A stretch of DNA of 64,000 bases from Streptomyces acidiscabies (GCF_020010905.1 NZ_JAGJBY010000001.1:1012001-1076000), one strand, 5' to 3'. Counted from the stretch's first letter, positions 43,210-51,683 are shown. Notes: generated from the letters alone by a model not told the origin. Made by a program: numbers and translations.

Positions 43210-44577
43210 CAGGGCTCCGTCAAGTTCCGTGATTGCGTGGAGGGTTGGCGATCAGGCCGGTAGGGGCGGACAGCAGAGCAGGCACGGGGGTTCGTGATCA
43301 TTGTGGTGTCGAAGCCAGATGATCACGAGGACGTCCCGTGCCTGCTGTTGCATCTTCCCCTATCCCTGCCGTGCTGGAGAAGCTGGGTCCGCTGGATGCG
43401 GACCGGATCGCTGACCTGCGTCCCTACCTCGAATCGGTTCCGGATCCGCGCTCGCGCCGGGGCCGGTGGTACTCGCTGACGGCGATCTTGCTGGTGTGTG
43501 CCTGCGCGGCCGTCTGCGGAGCGAAGAGCATCGACGAGCTCGCCGAGTTCGGCGAGCGGGCCACGAACTCGCTGCTGGCATCCCTCGGGGTACGCCGTCA
43601 CCTGCTCGGCTGGCGGCGCAGCCCCAGGCCGGTCACTCTCGGACGCGTTCTTTCGGCACTTGACGGCGACGCCCTGGACCAGGCTGTGGGCGCCTACCTG
43701 GCCGACCGGCACCGCATCACCGCGTCCGCGGAAGTGCCCGAGGCCCGATCGCGGCAGGTCATCGCCGTGGACGGCAAGGCCCTCAGGGGCTCAGCCCGCC
43801 TGGCCGCGCCGCGCCGTCACCTGCTCTCGGCGGTCACCCACGACCGCGTCGCCACGATTGCCCAGGTCGAGGTCGGTGCGAAGACCAACGAAGTGCGCCA
43901 CTTCAAGCCCCTGCTGGCGCCACTCGACCTCGCCGGCACCGTCGTCACCTTCGATGCCCTCCACTCGGTGAAGGCCAACATCACCTGGCTGGCCGAGACG
44001 AAGAAGGCCCACTACATCGCCGTCATCAAGACCAACCAGCCCACCGCCTACGCCCAGCTCGCCGCCCTGCCCTGGACGTCGATCAAGGTCCAGCACACCA
44101 CCTCCGCCACCGCCCACGGCCGCCGCGAGTCCCGCTCGATCAAGACCTGCGCCATCGCCGACAACCTCGGCGGCATCGCTTTCCCCCACGCCCACCTCGC
44201 CATCCGGGTCCACCGCCGCCGCAAGCCCACCGGTCGGCCCGAAACCCGCGAGAACGTCTACGCGGTCACCAGCCTCGCCGCCCACCAAACCCGCCCCGCC
44301 GACCTCGCCACCGCCATTCGCGGGCACTGGGGAATCGAAAATTCCTCCCACTACATCCGAGACGTCACGTTCGCCGAGGACGCCTCGACCATTCACGCCG
44401 GCACCACGCCCCGCGCCATGGCCACCATCCGCAACCTCGCCATCGGCACCCTGAAGATCCTCGGAGCCGACAACATCGCCAAGACCACCCGCGCCATCCG
44501 CCACGAACCCGAACGAGCACTCGCCATCCTGGGCATCACCAACACCCCGGACACTCACGGAACTTGATCGAGCCCTG
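43210..44577 (+). mobile_element. ISAs1-family insertion sequence, copy 2 (1368 bp)
   Basis: Same terminal inverted repeats and length as copy 1 at 13679-15046. Here the element is flanked by a clean 9-bp direct repeat GGTAGTGGG (43201-43209 and 44578-44586), proving transposition into the IS5-family transposase gene. The two copies are 29,531 bp apart in direct orientation, so recombination between them would delete the DNA between. Confidence 0.95.
43338..44567 (+). CDS. ISAs1-family DDE transposase (copy 2)
   Basis: 409 residues, identical in sequence to the transposase at 13807-15036, with the same GTG start and intact AVDGKALRGS, FDALHSVKANI and HWGIENSSHYIRD motifs. It is expected to be functional. 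Identity of both copies points to very recent duplication. Confidence 0.93.
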   Translation: MPAVASSPIPAVLEKLGPLDADRIADLRPYLESVPDPRSRRGRWYSLTAILLVCACAAVCGAKSIDELAEFGERATNSLLASLGVRRHLLGWRRSPRPVTLGRVLSALDGDALDQAVGAYLADRHRITASAEVPEARSRQVIAVDGKALRGSARLAAPRRHLLSAVTHDRVATIAQVEVGAKTNEVRHFKPLLAPLDLAGTVVTFDALHSVKANITWLAETKKAHYIAVIKTNQPTAYAQLAALPWTSIKVQHTTSATAHGRRESRSIKTCAIADNLGGIAFPHAHLAIRVHRRRKPTGRPETRENVYAVTSLAAHQTRPADLATAIRGHWGIENSSHYIRDVTFAEDASTIHAGTTPRAMATIRNLAIGTLKILGADNIAKTTRAIRHEPERALAILGITNTPDTHGT

Positions 44578-45454
44578 GGTAGTGGGCGGGTTGTTCGTGG
44601 TGGTAGTAGGGGGTGCGGACGGTGGCGCCGGCACCCTGGTAGGCGCGGTCGGCGAGGACGAGGATTTGCCGGGTGAGGCAGGCTTGGACGATGCCGTGGG
44701 CGCGGGCCGCGGTGAGGTCGTGGGTGCGGCCGGGTGTCGCGCGGGAGAACTACAGCGGGGTGCCGTCCGGTCGTGCGATGACCTGGACGTTCATGCCGTG
44801 CTGTTTGTGTTTCTGCAAGTAGTACGGCTCGTCCGCCTTGATGTGGTCGGTCGGGATGAGCGTCCCGTCGACGATGAGGAAGTCTCCTTCGCCTATGCCC
44901 ACCAGGGCCTCGTGGAGGCCCGGCGCCCAGGAGGCCAGGACGTCGAGTGTCTCGTCGACGTAGCGCCAGGCTGTCGCCTCCGACAGCCCGAACCCGGCGC
45001 CGACCTGTGCAAACGTCTCGTTCTTCCGCAGGTGTGCCAGTGCCAGCAGAGCTTGCTTGAAGCAGCTCAGCTTCCGCCACGGCGAGCGAAGTTCACGCCT
45101 TCGGGTGTAGATGAGCCAGGAGACATGCTCGACTAGCTCGTGCGGGACATCGAGCATGGAAGGATACGGAACCAACGAAACCCCCCGGCCGTCGGCGTGT
45201 TGAGTGAGATCACCACACCAACGACGAGGGGCTTCGCCACGTCACCCCACCTGACCAGCCCATTTCACCCGGCCGGTACAGGATGAAAGAGGTTCAGTAA
45301 CTTGCTCCGCGCCGCAATAGAGACAAGAGCTCCGCCCCCCATTGGGTGGTTCTTAGTTCGTCAGCCCCAGCAAGGCGCAAGGTCTGCTCCAGGCTATCGG
45401 GCAGCACGCTCTGCGCCCTCTTCGAACCGCAAAACGCACACAAGGCAACACTAA

Positions 45455-46327
45455 GAGGTTGTCTCATGTGGCGTGATGTTCGTGCGGCATGATGTCGGTC
45501 GTGACTGCCGATCTGTCGAAGCGGCTGGTTCCTGATGAACTCTGGGAGCTGGTCGCCCCGTTGCTGCCGTCGTTCGTCGCTCGACCGCAGGGAGGCGGGA
45601 CCGCTCCGCGTGATGAGCGGGCCGTGTTCACGGCGGTGGTGTACGTACTGACCAGCGGGTGTGCCTGGCGGCACCTGCCGCCGACGTTCGGTACGTCCCC
45701 GGCGACAGCGCACCGCCGGTTCACGGCCTGGACCGAAGCCGGCCTGTGGCGCCGGCTGCACCGGGCCGTGCTCGACCGACTCGGCGCCAGGGGTGAGCTG
45801 GACTGGACCTCGGCGATCATCGACGCGGCCTCCGTCCGTGCGAAAAGGGGGGATCACTGACCGGGCCGAACCCGGTCGACCGCGGCAAGAAGGGCAGCAA
45901 ACTGCACGTCCTGTCCGACGCCCAGGGCATCCCGCTCGCCCTCGCGGTGTCCGGCGCGAACCTCCACGACAGCCAGGCGTTCAAGCCGCTGATCCGGGCG
46001 ATACCCGCCGTCCGCTCGCGGCGCGGACCACGAAGACGACGTCCCGTCAAGATCCGCGCGGACAAGGCGTACTTCTCCGCCGACCACCTGGCCTGGCTCC
46101 GTGAACGGGGCCTGGTCCCGCGCATCGCACGTCCGGGCATCGAGTCCGGCGAGCGACTCGGCCGGCACCGCTGGAAGATCGAACGGTCCATCGCCTGGCT
46201 GCTCGGCTACCGCCGCCTCACCGTGCGATACGAGCGGAAGGGATCGCACTTCCTCGCCTTCCTCGGCCTCGCAGCCGCCCTGACCTGCTACAAGAAGCTC
46301 GCGAAACTCACCACGTGAGACAACCTC
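45455..46327 (+). mobile_element. IS5-family (IS427-like) element inserted in the DUF4435 gene (873 bp)
   Basis: Ends are inverted repeats GAGGTTGTCTCA(T/C)GTGG; the left begins at 45455 and the right ends at 46327. A 3-bp TAA duplication flanks it (45452-45454 and 46328-46330). It contains a two-frame transposase gene on the plus strand. Removing the element restores the interrupted gene exactly, so the insertion is recent. Confidence 0.93.
45489..46318 (+). CDS. IS5-family transposase, two frames joined by -1 frameshifting
   Basis: ORF A (45489-45860) encodes MMSVVTADLSKRLVPDELWE, CAWRHLPPTFG and IIDAASVRAKRGD (first Asp). ORF B, in the -1 frame, continues as GSLTGPNPVDRGKKGSKLHV, then KIRADKAYFSADH (second Asp) and HRWKIERSIAWLLGYRRL (Glu), to 46318. 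The frames join at A4G6 (45843-45852), the usual slippery run of this IS group, giving a fusion of about 275 residues. This programmed shift is normal for the group and need not mean the element is dead. Confidence 0.88.
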
Positions 46328-47034
46328 TAAGGACTGCAAGGAAGTCTCGACCACGAAAATAGGGCGAGGAACCGCGAGGGCAACTCGGTTCCTGTCTTGG
46401 CTGAATCGCGCCCACAGCATAATTCTCCAGCGTAGCGGGGCCAGGCGATTTCGGCGACTCTCGATGCAGGGAAAGACAGTAGGACTGCAGCTTGAACTTC
46501 ATGTCCTTCTTTTCAATTTTTGCAGCCAGGTCCACCTCATCAAACGCCAGTCGCCAATCATTTTCAAAGCTAGCCCGTCTCAGCCGAGTTACTGGAGCAA
46601 CAATTTCCAGCAGCTTCGAGACGACAACAGCTTCGCCACCATGTTTCTCGATCTTTCCGGAGCTACCCAGCTCGGATATCAGGTCGATCCCGGTCTTGGA
46701 TACCAACAGCATCGCTTCCAGGTCCGCGTTTTCATACGGATGAATTGAAGCGTTTTTTGACATTTCTCCTTTTACTACATCGTCGAAATCTCTGTCCACA
46801 ATACAGGTGAAGTACTCTTGTTTCCAATCGGCGAGCTGTGCGGCAGCCTCCAAAGCCACATTACGCGTGCCGGTCACAAAGTACGAGACGGCTTGATCGC
46901 GAAAAGCGCGTTCAAGGATACGCCGATCTGACGGTCCTTCTAGAATTACGACCGGTCGTTTATCGTTTTGGCGATTAAGCCTGATGCGGTCAGCAACGCA
47001 ATCCAGCTCCCGCATTGATTTCAGATCGCCCACC

Positions 47035-48399
47035 CTAGACCTCCTCGTCGAGGTCATCGTCACTATCGTCCTGTCTGCGATCCTCTTCCTCAAGATCAGG
47101 AAGCTGGAACTCTTGAACCAGATTCCAGTTTCCGTGGACGATTGCACTGGAATGGGTCGCAATAACAATCTGCAGATTAGAGATCCTAGCAACTTCCTCA
47201 ATATCTTTGAGGAAGTCATGCTTCCATGCCGCGTGCATGGAGATTTCAGGCTCATCAATCAACACAAGTGAGCCCTTTTCGGCCGAGAACAGGAGCATCG
47301 TAAACACAGCAAGGAGGTGCTGCTCTCCCGAAGAAAGCGAGTGGACGCTGAGAGTCTTTCCGCTAGCCTTTGACCGGAACCTGATTTGCCCCTTCGGGCT
47401 AAGAAAAATCTCTTTGCCGACGAATTTTGTTTCGACAATTCTCCTCAGTGAGCTCAGTTTTTCATGGATTGGCAGAAGAGGCTTTAGCTTGCGCTCCCAG
47501 TCATCGAGGAAGACGTTCAGAATACGCCTCTCCGTCGGCGTCGGGCGTCCTTCAGGGAAGCGCACGTCGACTGCACGGACACTCATACCGCTGGCATGCA
47601 ACTCGGCATGCTGATCAGCGATTCTTTCATACCGCTCCTTTAGTTCCCGCTCTTTGATGGTTGTTCGCGCTTTCTGCATAACTCGCTCGGCAAAAGTCTG
47701 GTCTGCAGATAGCGAAACATCGAGCGACTTACGGCGAGCATCTGAAAGCTGGGCAGTAACCTGGTTGATATACAAGAGAATTTTTGTAGCAGTAGCACCA
47801 GGCTTTGTCTGTCGGACAGCTCGGGCTTGATTCCTCGCATTGCTTGGTGCGGCATCTAGACGCTGCGTGTCAACAAGAATTGCCCGCGCATCTTTGAATA
47901 GATCCTCTGCCCAAGTTCCTTCAACTTGCGCGAGGGTGGGAGGTGTTACAGAGAGGCCCATTCTCTTTGCTTGCGCTAGAGAAATCGTACGATCAAATCG
48001 AGTGTCGTACCAGCTGCCGTCCGGAAGGCGCGTCCAATAATCTGGGGTGTCTTCCATTGCCTGCTCTTCTTCCCGATACGGGAAATTAAGACTTTGCCAT
48101 TTACGCGCAAGCGGCCTTTTGCCGTACAGCTCAAACTCTGAAACCCGGATCGCGCTCCTGACTTGACGGATGCCAATAACCCATTTATCGCGGAACGTCA
48201 CCTCGATGTTATCGAATTCAACGGAGGCCAGCGTGTTCAGGTCCAGGGTCATCAAGCCGTGTAGAATCCGCAGAAAGTAAGTCTTCCCGGCTCCATTTGG
48301 GCCTGAAATAATCGTAATGGGGGGTTCCGTGCTGAAATCGACGTCATGATTGACGTATCCAAAGAGCCCGAATACCTTCACGTTCGCGATCGGTCGCAT
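47035..48399 (-). CDS. AAA ATPase of an AAA/DUF4435 defence pair (AriA-like)
   Basis: A 454-residue ABC-type AAA (AAA_15/AAA_21) ATPase of the SMC/OLD-like class. Walker A GPNGAGKT is at residues 33-40, a charged coiled region lies in the middle, the signature SSGEQ is at 356-360, Walker B LVLIDEPEISMH starts at 378 and the H-loop ATHSS at 414. The tail is very acidic (DDSDDDLDEEV). In PARIS systems AriA senses phage anti-restriction proteins and releases the AriB TOPRIM effector. The gene order and the one-base gap to DUF4435 fit. The DNA is visibly more AT-rich than its surroundings, suggesting horizontal transfer. Other AAA-DUF4435 (Abi-type) systems are alternatives. Confidence 0.85.
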   Translation of the reverse strand: MRPIANVKVFGLFGYVNHDVDFSTEPPITIISGPNGAGKTYFLRILHGLMTLDLNTLASVEFDNIEVTFRDKWVIGIRQVRSAIRVSEFELYGKRPLARKWQSLNFPYREEEQAMEDTPDYWTRLPDGSWYDTRFDRTISLAQAKRMGLSVTPPTLAQVEGTWAEDLFKDARAILVDTQRLDAAPSNARNQARAVRQTKPGATATKILLYINQVTAQLSDARRKSLDVSLSADQTFAERVMQKARTTIKERELKERYERIADQHAELHASGMSVRAVDVRFPEGRPTPTERRILNVFLDDWERKLKPLLPIHEKLSSLRRIVETKFVGKEIFLSPKGQIRFRSKASGKTLSVHSLSSGEQHLLAVFTMLLFSAEKGSLVLIDEPEISMHAAWKHDFLKDIEEVARISNLQIVIATHSSAIVHGNWNLVQEFQLPDLEEEDRRQDDSDDDLDEEV

Positions 48400-48730
48400 C
48401 AGACATCCCTAAGACGAGAGGGGGATGGACAGAATAGCCCGAGTGCACGGTCCCTGCGTGCGTTTCGCCTCAATTCGCTCCAGCCTGTAACTGGTGACCG
48501 TAGATGCGCATCTACGCGCTCCCTTGGGTTCAGCACGCACGTTCCCGTCCGGCGGAAGAGCGACCGCTGGCGCTGGCAACGGATTGCCACCGCCCCAAGG
48601 CCGGTCTCAATCCCAGGCAGTTCGACGGTAGGGCTGCGCCATTCACGTGCCACATCTTGCGGGGATCCACGGGGAACGGCGGGGACTCACCCCATGTGGG
48701 ACCCGGACTCCAACACCGCTCCACCGCAGG
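48400..48730. other. Non-coding stretch upstream of the defence pair
   Basis: No supported gene. Presumably it contains the promoter of the ATPase-DUF4435 operon. Its left part shares the lower GC of the operon. Small open frames here have no recognisable similarity. Confidence 0.55.
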
Positions 48731-49183
48731 TCAGGACCTGTAGCTGTCACCTGGAGACCCAAGCTTCCCAAGCTGAGGGCTCGGTAGATGGGACTCCTCA
48801 GCTCTCGTCAGCAGTGCCCCAGTCGGCCCGCTGCCCCGCACAGGCTCTGCCAGACTCCGGACATGGGGCGTTGCGCTGATCTGAGGCTGTACAGCTTCCT
48901 TCGGGTGTCCCATGTCCACCGCCGGATCGAAGTGCGTGACGCGGACGACACAGGGTCTGTCCCTTCCGTCCAGAGCCTTGCTGACCAGCTCGCGGACGTG
49001 ACCGGTGTCCACGGGTGCGTCGAACACGATCCGGCTGTCGCGGACGAGTCGTTCCATGTGCAGGGACAGTCCGCGAATGCGGCGATCGGCGTCGACGCGC
49101 ATGGAGGTGAAGTGTCCGTACGACGTCAGTGCCAGGGGGAGCAAGTCCTCTGCTGTCGTGGGGTGTTCGTTCAGGTTCGGCAT
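48731..49183 (-). pseudogene. C-terminally truncated class IV aminotransferase
   Basis: A 150-codon frame from ATG 49183. It begins MPNLNEHPTTAEDLLPLALT and contains SYGHFTSMRVDADRRIRGLS, LHMERLVRDSRIVFDAP and VVRVTHFDPAVDMGHP, the N-terminal domain of class IV (PabC/branched-chain-like) PLP aminotransferases. After about residue 115 the sequence no longer follows the family. The catalytic-Lys region (KHTGLFG-like) and the whole C-terminal domain are missing, against a usual length near 250-280. The truncation lies at the border of the AT-richer defence segment, so the element's arrival or a later rearrangement probably removed the rest. Confidence 0.7.
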
Positions 49184-49254
49184 GTCGCTCAGCATGTCAG
49201 CCGCACACCTGCATGGCGGGACGCTGGAGCAGGTCGAACTGGCGAGTGGGTGAC

Positions 49255-49683
49255 CTACCCGCCGTATTCCCAAGGGTTCAGCAGCAGTACGCCCGTCCGG
49301 GTCAGGTGTTTGGTGTTTCGGCTGACCAGGATCCAGTGGTTCGCCAGGGCCGTGGCGGCGATCAGGGCGTCGGGTGGGTCGATGGTGGTGCCGGTGGTTT
49401 TGAGGTGCTTGTGGAGGGTGAGGTAGGCGAGTGCTTCCGTCTCTCCGACGGGGGTGATCCGGTCGCGGTACTCGTGGCGGATGCCGTCGAGGGCCTGTTG
49501 GAAGGCGGATCTACGGACGGGGTCCGGGGTTGCCGCGACGCCTGCCTCGATCTCCGCGACGGTGATGACGCTGAGGTGGAGTGCGGGGGACGGGGCCGAG
49601 CGTGCCCAGGCAACCACTGCGGGGGCGGGCCGCTGTCGCGTGGTGAGTTCGGTGACGACGTTCGTGTCGAGCAGGTAGATCAC
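49255..49683 (-). CDS. VapC-like PIN-domain ribonuclease toxin
   Basis: A 142-residue PIN protein. The acidic metal-binding residues are present: D6 in YLLDTNVVTEL, E44 in AEIEAG, and an Asp in PPDALIAATALA, with the C-terminal SRNTKHL segment. VapC toxins cleave tRNA or rRNA and arrest growth. Its ATG overlaps the stop of the upstream small gene (ATGA, 49680-49683), the classic antitoxin-toxin arrangement. Confidence 0.87.
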   Translation of the reverse strand: MIYLLDTNVVTELTTRQRPAPAVVAWARSAPSPALHLSVITVAEIEAGVAATPDPVRRSAFQQALDGIRHEYRDRITPVGETEALAYLTLHKHLKTTGTTIDPPDALIAATALANHWILVSRNTKHLTRTGVLLLNPWEYGG

Positions 49684-49952
49684 TCGCCGCCCGCCGCGTC
49701 GTCGTAGGAGCGTCCGCCGAATTCCAGGCCCTCGAAGGGGGTCGAGATCAATCGGTCCAGGAAGCCGTCGTTTCCGAGGGTTGCCCAGCGGTGAAGCATG
49801 TCAGGGAGGGCGTCGAGGTCGGTGTCGGCGAGTTCGGCGTCGAAGTGGGCGACCTGCTGCGCGGGCAGCGACTCCCGGATCTCCCGGATCGTCCGTAGCG
49901 GGTGACGGGGCTCTTCGGGCTTGTACGGAGGTGGGCTTGCAGCGGTGCTCAT
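49680..49952 (-). CDS. Putative antitoxin of the VapC-like toxin
   Basis: A 90-residue acidic protein containing HPLRTIREIRESLPAQQVAH and DLDALPDMLHRWATLGN, without an obvious ribbon-helix-helix or AbrB fold. It resembles small DUF6247-type proteins that accompany PIN toxins in actinomycetes (from memory). It is encoded directly upstream of the toxin with a 4-bp overlap. The antitoxin role rests on position and size. Confidence 0.7.
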   Translation of the reverse strand: MSTAASPPPYKPEEPRHPLRTIREIRESLPAQQVAHFDAELADTDLDALPDMLHRWATLGNDGFLDRLISTPFEGLEFGGRSYDDAAGGE

Positions 49953-50029
49953 GGTCGGCTCCTTCGCATCGCGGCTCGGGGGCTGGTCCCATGTCCAGGG
50001 TAGGGTGCGGGATCAGCGCGAGGGGTGGG

Positions 50030-50230
50030 TCAGTTCAGGAAGTGGTCGAACTCGCCGGCCTTGGCGCCTGCGAGGAAGGCGGCGAGTTTGGTGGGGGTGG
50101 TGGTGATGACTTCGGTGGGGTTGTCGCTCTCGCGCATCAGGATGTGGCCGTCGTGGTGGGCGACCTCGACGCAGGCTTCCCCTCCGTCTCCGGAGAACGA
50201 CGACTTCTGCCACTGGATGGATGCGCTCAT
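50030..50230 (-). CDS. DUF397 small partner protein, second module
   Basis: A 66-residue DUF397 protein beginning MSASIQWQKSSFSGDGGEAC and ending KLAAFLAGAKAGEFDHFLN. ATG 50230 is decided by the family start. It is the downstream gene of the XRE-DUF5753 regulator, 11 bp away. It matches the pair at 18981-20064 but is only distantly similar to it. Confidence 0.9.
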   Translation of the reverse strand: MSASIQWQKSSFSGDGGEACVEVAHHDGHILMRESDNPTEVITTTPTKLAAFLAGAKAGEFDHFLN

Positions 50231-50241
50231 GCTGGTGCGTC

Positions 50242-51096
50242 TCACAGTTCTCGTGCGATGTGGTGGATGAGCTGCCGTGACTCCTCCGGGCTGAGCGATT
50301 CGCGCTCGGCGAGGTCGAGCAGCTTCGCGTACCTCTTGAGGTCGGCCTCCGAGTCCAGGTAGCGGCCTCCGAACGGGCTGTCGATCTGGACTGTATCCAA
50401 CTGCGGAACGACCCCGTACGCGTATACGACGGGCTGCGTGACCTCGATGAACTCCTCGCACGTGAACGGGATGACGCGCACGACGAGTGAGGGGCGGTGG
50501 GACGCCTCCACGAGGTGTTCGAGCTGTTCCCGGACCACCTTTCGGCCGCCGTATCGCATACGGAGAGCAGCTTCGTGGATGATCGCGGTGAACGGTGGCG
50601 GGTCGTCCCGGTCAAGGATCGCGGCACGCCTGAGCCGGTGCTCGATGCGCGTTTCGATCTCGTCGGCGGGTCGTTTCACCAGGGACGCGGAGAACAGCGC
50701 GCGGGCGTAGTTCTCGGTCTGGAGCAGGCCGGGGAGGGTGATGGTCTGCAACGTACGGAGCCTGGTCGAGTGGTGTTCCAGCTCTGCGATGTCCAGGAAA
50801 CCCGGGGCAAGAATGCCTCGGTACTCGTCCCACCAGAACTGCCCCCGGTGCTCGCGGGCGATGGCGCAGAGTGCTTCGATCAGGAGTTCGTCGTCGCACT
50901 CGTAGAAGGACGCCAGCCGCCGGATCCGCTCCTCGCTGACCCCGATGCGCCCCGCTTCCAGGTGACTGATCTTGGCCTGGTCGACGGACAGCATCCCGGC
51001 GGCCTGACGTGAGGCCATGCCTGCCTTCTCGCGCAGTTTTCGCAGCTCAGCACCGAGACGTGCCTGACGCACGGTCGGGTTGTCCCTGGGCGGCAT
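50242..51096 (-). CDS. XRE-family regulator with DUF5753 domain, second module
   Basis: A 284-residue protein. The helix-turn-helix (about 10-65; AELRKLREKAGMASRQAAGM, SVDQAKISHLEAGRIG) and DUF5753 domain (about 95-275; TITLPGLLQTENYARALFSA, EAALRMRYGGRKVVREQLEH) give the same architecture as the protein at 18981-19847. It is divergent from a HATPase gene and upstream of a DUF397 gene, recreating the same three-part module. The shared intergenic region (51097-51249) probably carries a jointly controlled divergent promoter. Confidence 0.9.
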   Translation of the reverse strand: MPPRDNPTVRQARLGAELRKLREKAGMASRQAAGMLSVDQAKISHLEAGRIGVSEERIRRLASFYECDDELLIEALCAIAREHRGQFWWDEYRGILAPGFLDIAELEHHSTRLRTLQTITLPGLLQTENYARALFSASLVKRPADEIETRIEHRLRRAAILDRDDPPPFTAIIHEAALRMRYGGRKVVREQLEHLVEASHRPSLVVRVIPFTCEEFIEVTQPVVYAYGVVPQLDTVQIDSPFGGRYLDSEADLKRYAKLLDLAERESLSPEESRQLIHHIAREL

Positions 51097-51249
51097 GAGT
51101 CCCTTCCCCTTTGCCTGTTTCGCGTGTGTCGCTCACGGTCCCATGGTTCCACCCTGTTGCGTCAACCTTTAGTGAAGGATTGCCACGTGGCATAACTGCC
51201 CCCTACGGTGCTTCTCACGCAACGGACGCCCGCGTTGGGAGACCCCACC

Positions 51250-51639
51250 ATGTCCTCGTCCTCCACCCCCCTGACCGTCCGCCTCATCTCCGCCAACGGC
51301 GCCTTCGCTGCCGCCCTCCTCCGCGACCAGCTCGCCGCCCTCCTCCGTACGACCGGGCACGAGACCCTCGTCGACTCCGCGCGGCTGTGCATGAGCGAGG
51401 TCGTGACCAACGTGTACCGGCACACCAGGACGCGGCTCGTGTACGTCAGAGCGGCCGTGACCGAGAAGGGGGTCACAGTGTTCGTGCGGGACGATCTGCC
51501 GTGTGTGCTGGCGATGCCCGACGTGGTGGATTTTTGTGAGGGTGGGCGGGGGTTGTTCCTGCTCGACAGTCTTACCGACTCGTGGGGGACGCGGATTCAC
51601 GGGGCGCCGGCGCCTACGGGGAAGGACGTGTGGTTCTAG
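51250..51639 (+). CDS. HATPase-domain anti-sigma/serine kinase-like protein, second module
   Basis: A 129-residue GHKL-type protein. The N-box reads LCMSEVVTNVYRHTRTRL with its Asn, then VFVRDDLPCVLAMP and GRGLFLLDSLTDSWG form the nucleotide loops. It is the same class as the protein at 18363-18791, likely an anti-sigma or antagonist kinase. ATG 51250 was chosen over the in-frame 51208 because the family-like sequence begins there. Confidence 0.83.
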   Translation: MSSSSTPLTVRLISANGAFAAALLRDQLAALLRTTGHETLVDSARLCMSEVVTNVYRHTRTRLVYVRAAVTEKGVTVFVRDDLPCVLAMPDVVDFCEGGRGLFLLDSLTDSWGTRIHGAPAPTGKDVWF

Positions 51640-51683
51640 CTCGTGGAGGGTGGACGAGGGGTCTGCTGAACCGGCGTCGGGGA

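Larger units (their letters stand above)
43037..45157 (-). pseudogene. IS5-family transposase, broken by an amber codon and an IS insertion
   Basis: Joined across the inserted element (removing it and one GGTAGTGGG copy) the frame has 248 codons including stop, with intact phase. It reads MLDVPHELVEHVSWLIYTRR ... DFLIVDGTLIPTD (first catalytic Asp) ... LVLADRAYQGAGATV (second Asp) ... LRAPGERAFAQLKSWRLL (Glu region). Codon 136 (44750-44752) is TAG where this family normally has a Trp after DGTPL. The gene thus carries two independent inactivating lesions. The order of the two events cannot be told from sequence alone. Confidence 0.88.
43025..45298 (-). mobile_element. IS5-family element, interrupted by an ISAs1-family copy
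   Basis: Outer ends are inverted repeats of 20 bp with one mismatch: ACTGAACTTCTTTCATCCTG at 43025-43044 and its counterpart ending at 45298. Subtracting the inserted 1368-bp element and one 9-bp target duplication leaves about 897 bp, a normal IS5-family size. It contains one minus-strand transposase gene, now doubly broken. I could not identify a target duplication at its own ends, so the exact boundary is uncertain by a few bases. Confidence 0.85.
45294..47033 (-). pseudogene. DUF4435 TOPRIM-like effector (AriB-like), disrupted by an IS
   Basis: Removing 45455-46327 and one TAA duplication gives a continuous frame of 288 codons. Start is GTG 47033, with GAGGAGG six bases upstream and one base after the ATPase stop. 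The protein has the TOPRIM acidic pattern: E32 in VVILEGPSDRRIL, and D80/D82 in CIVDRDFDD. Sequence beyond the IS continues sensibly (FLAVL-SVALCAFCGSKRAQS) to TGA 45294-45296, which falls in the end of the neighbouring IS. DUF4435 proteins paired with an AAA ATPase form PARIS-type defence, where the TOPRIM protein is the toxic nuclease (known family biology). As it stands the protein stops shortly after codon 235 and is probably inactive. Confidence 0.82.

Noticed and set aside
45489..46318. Treating the split IS5-family transposase as a degraded gene
   Set aside because: The split lies at an A4G6 slippery run typical of programmed frameshifting in this IS group, and all catalytic regions are intact.
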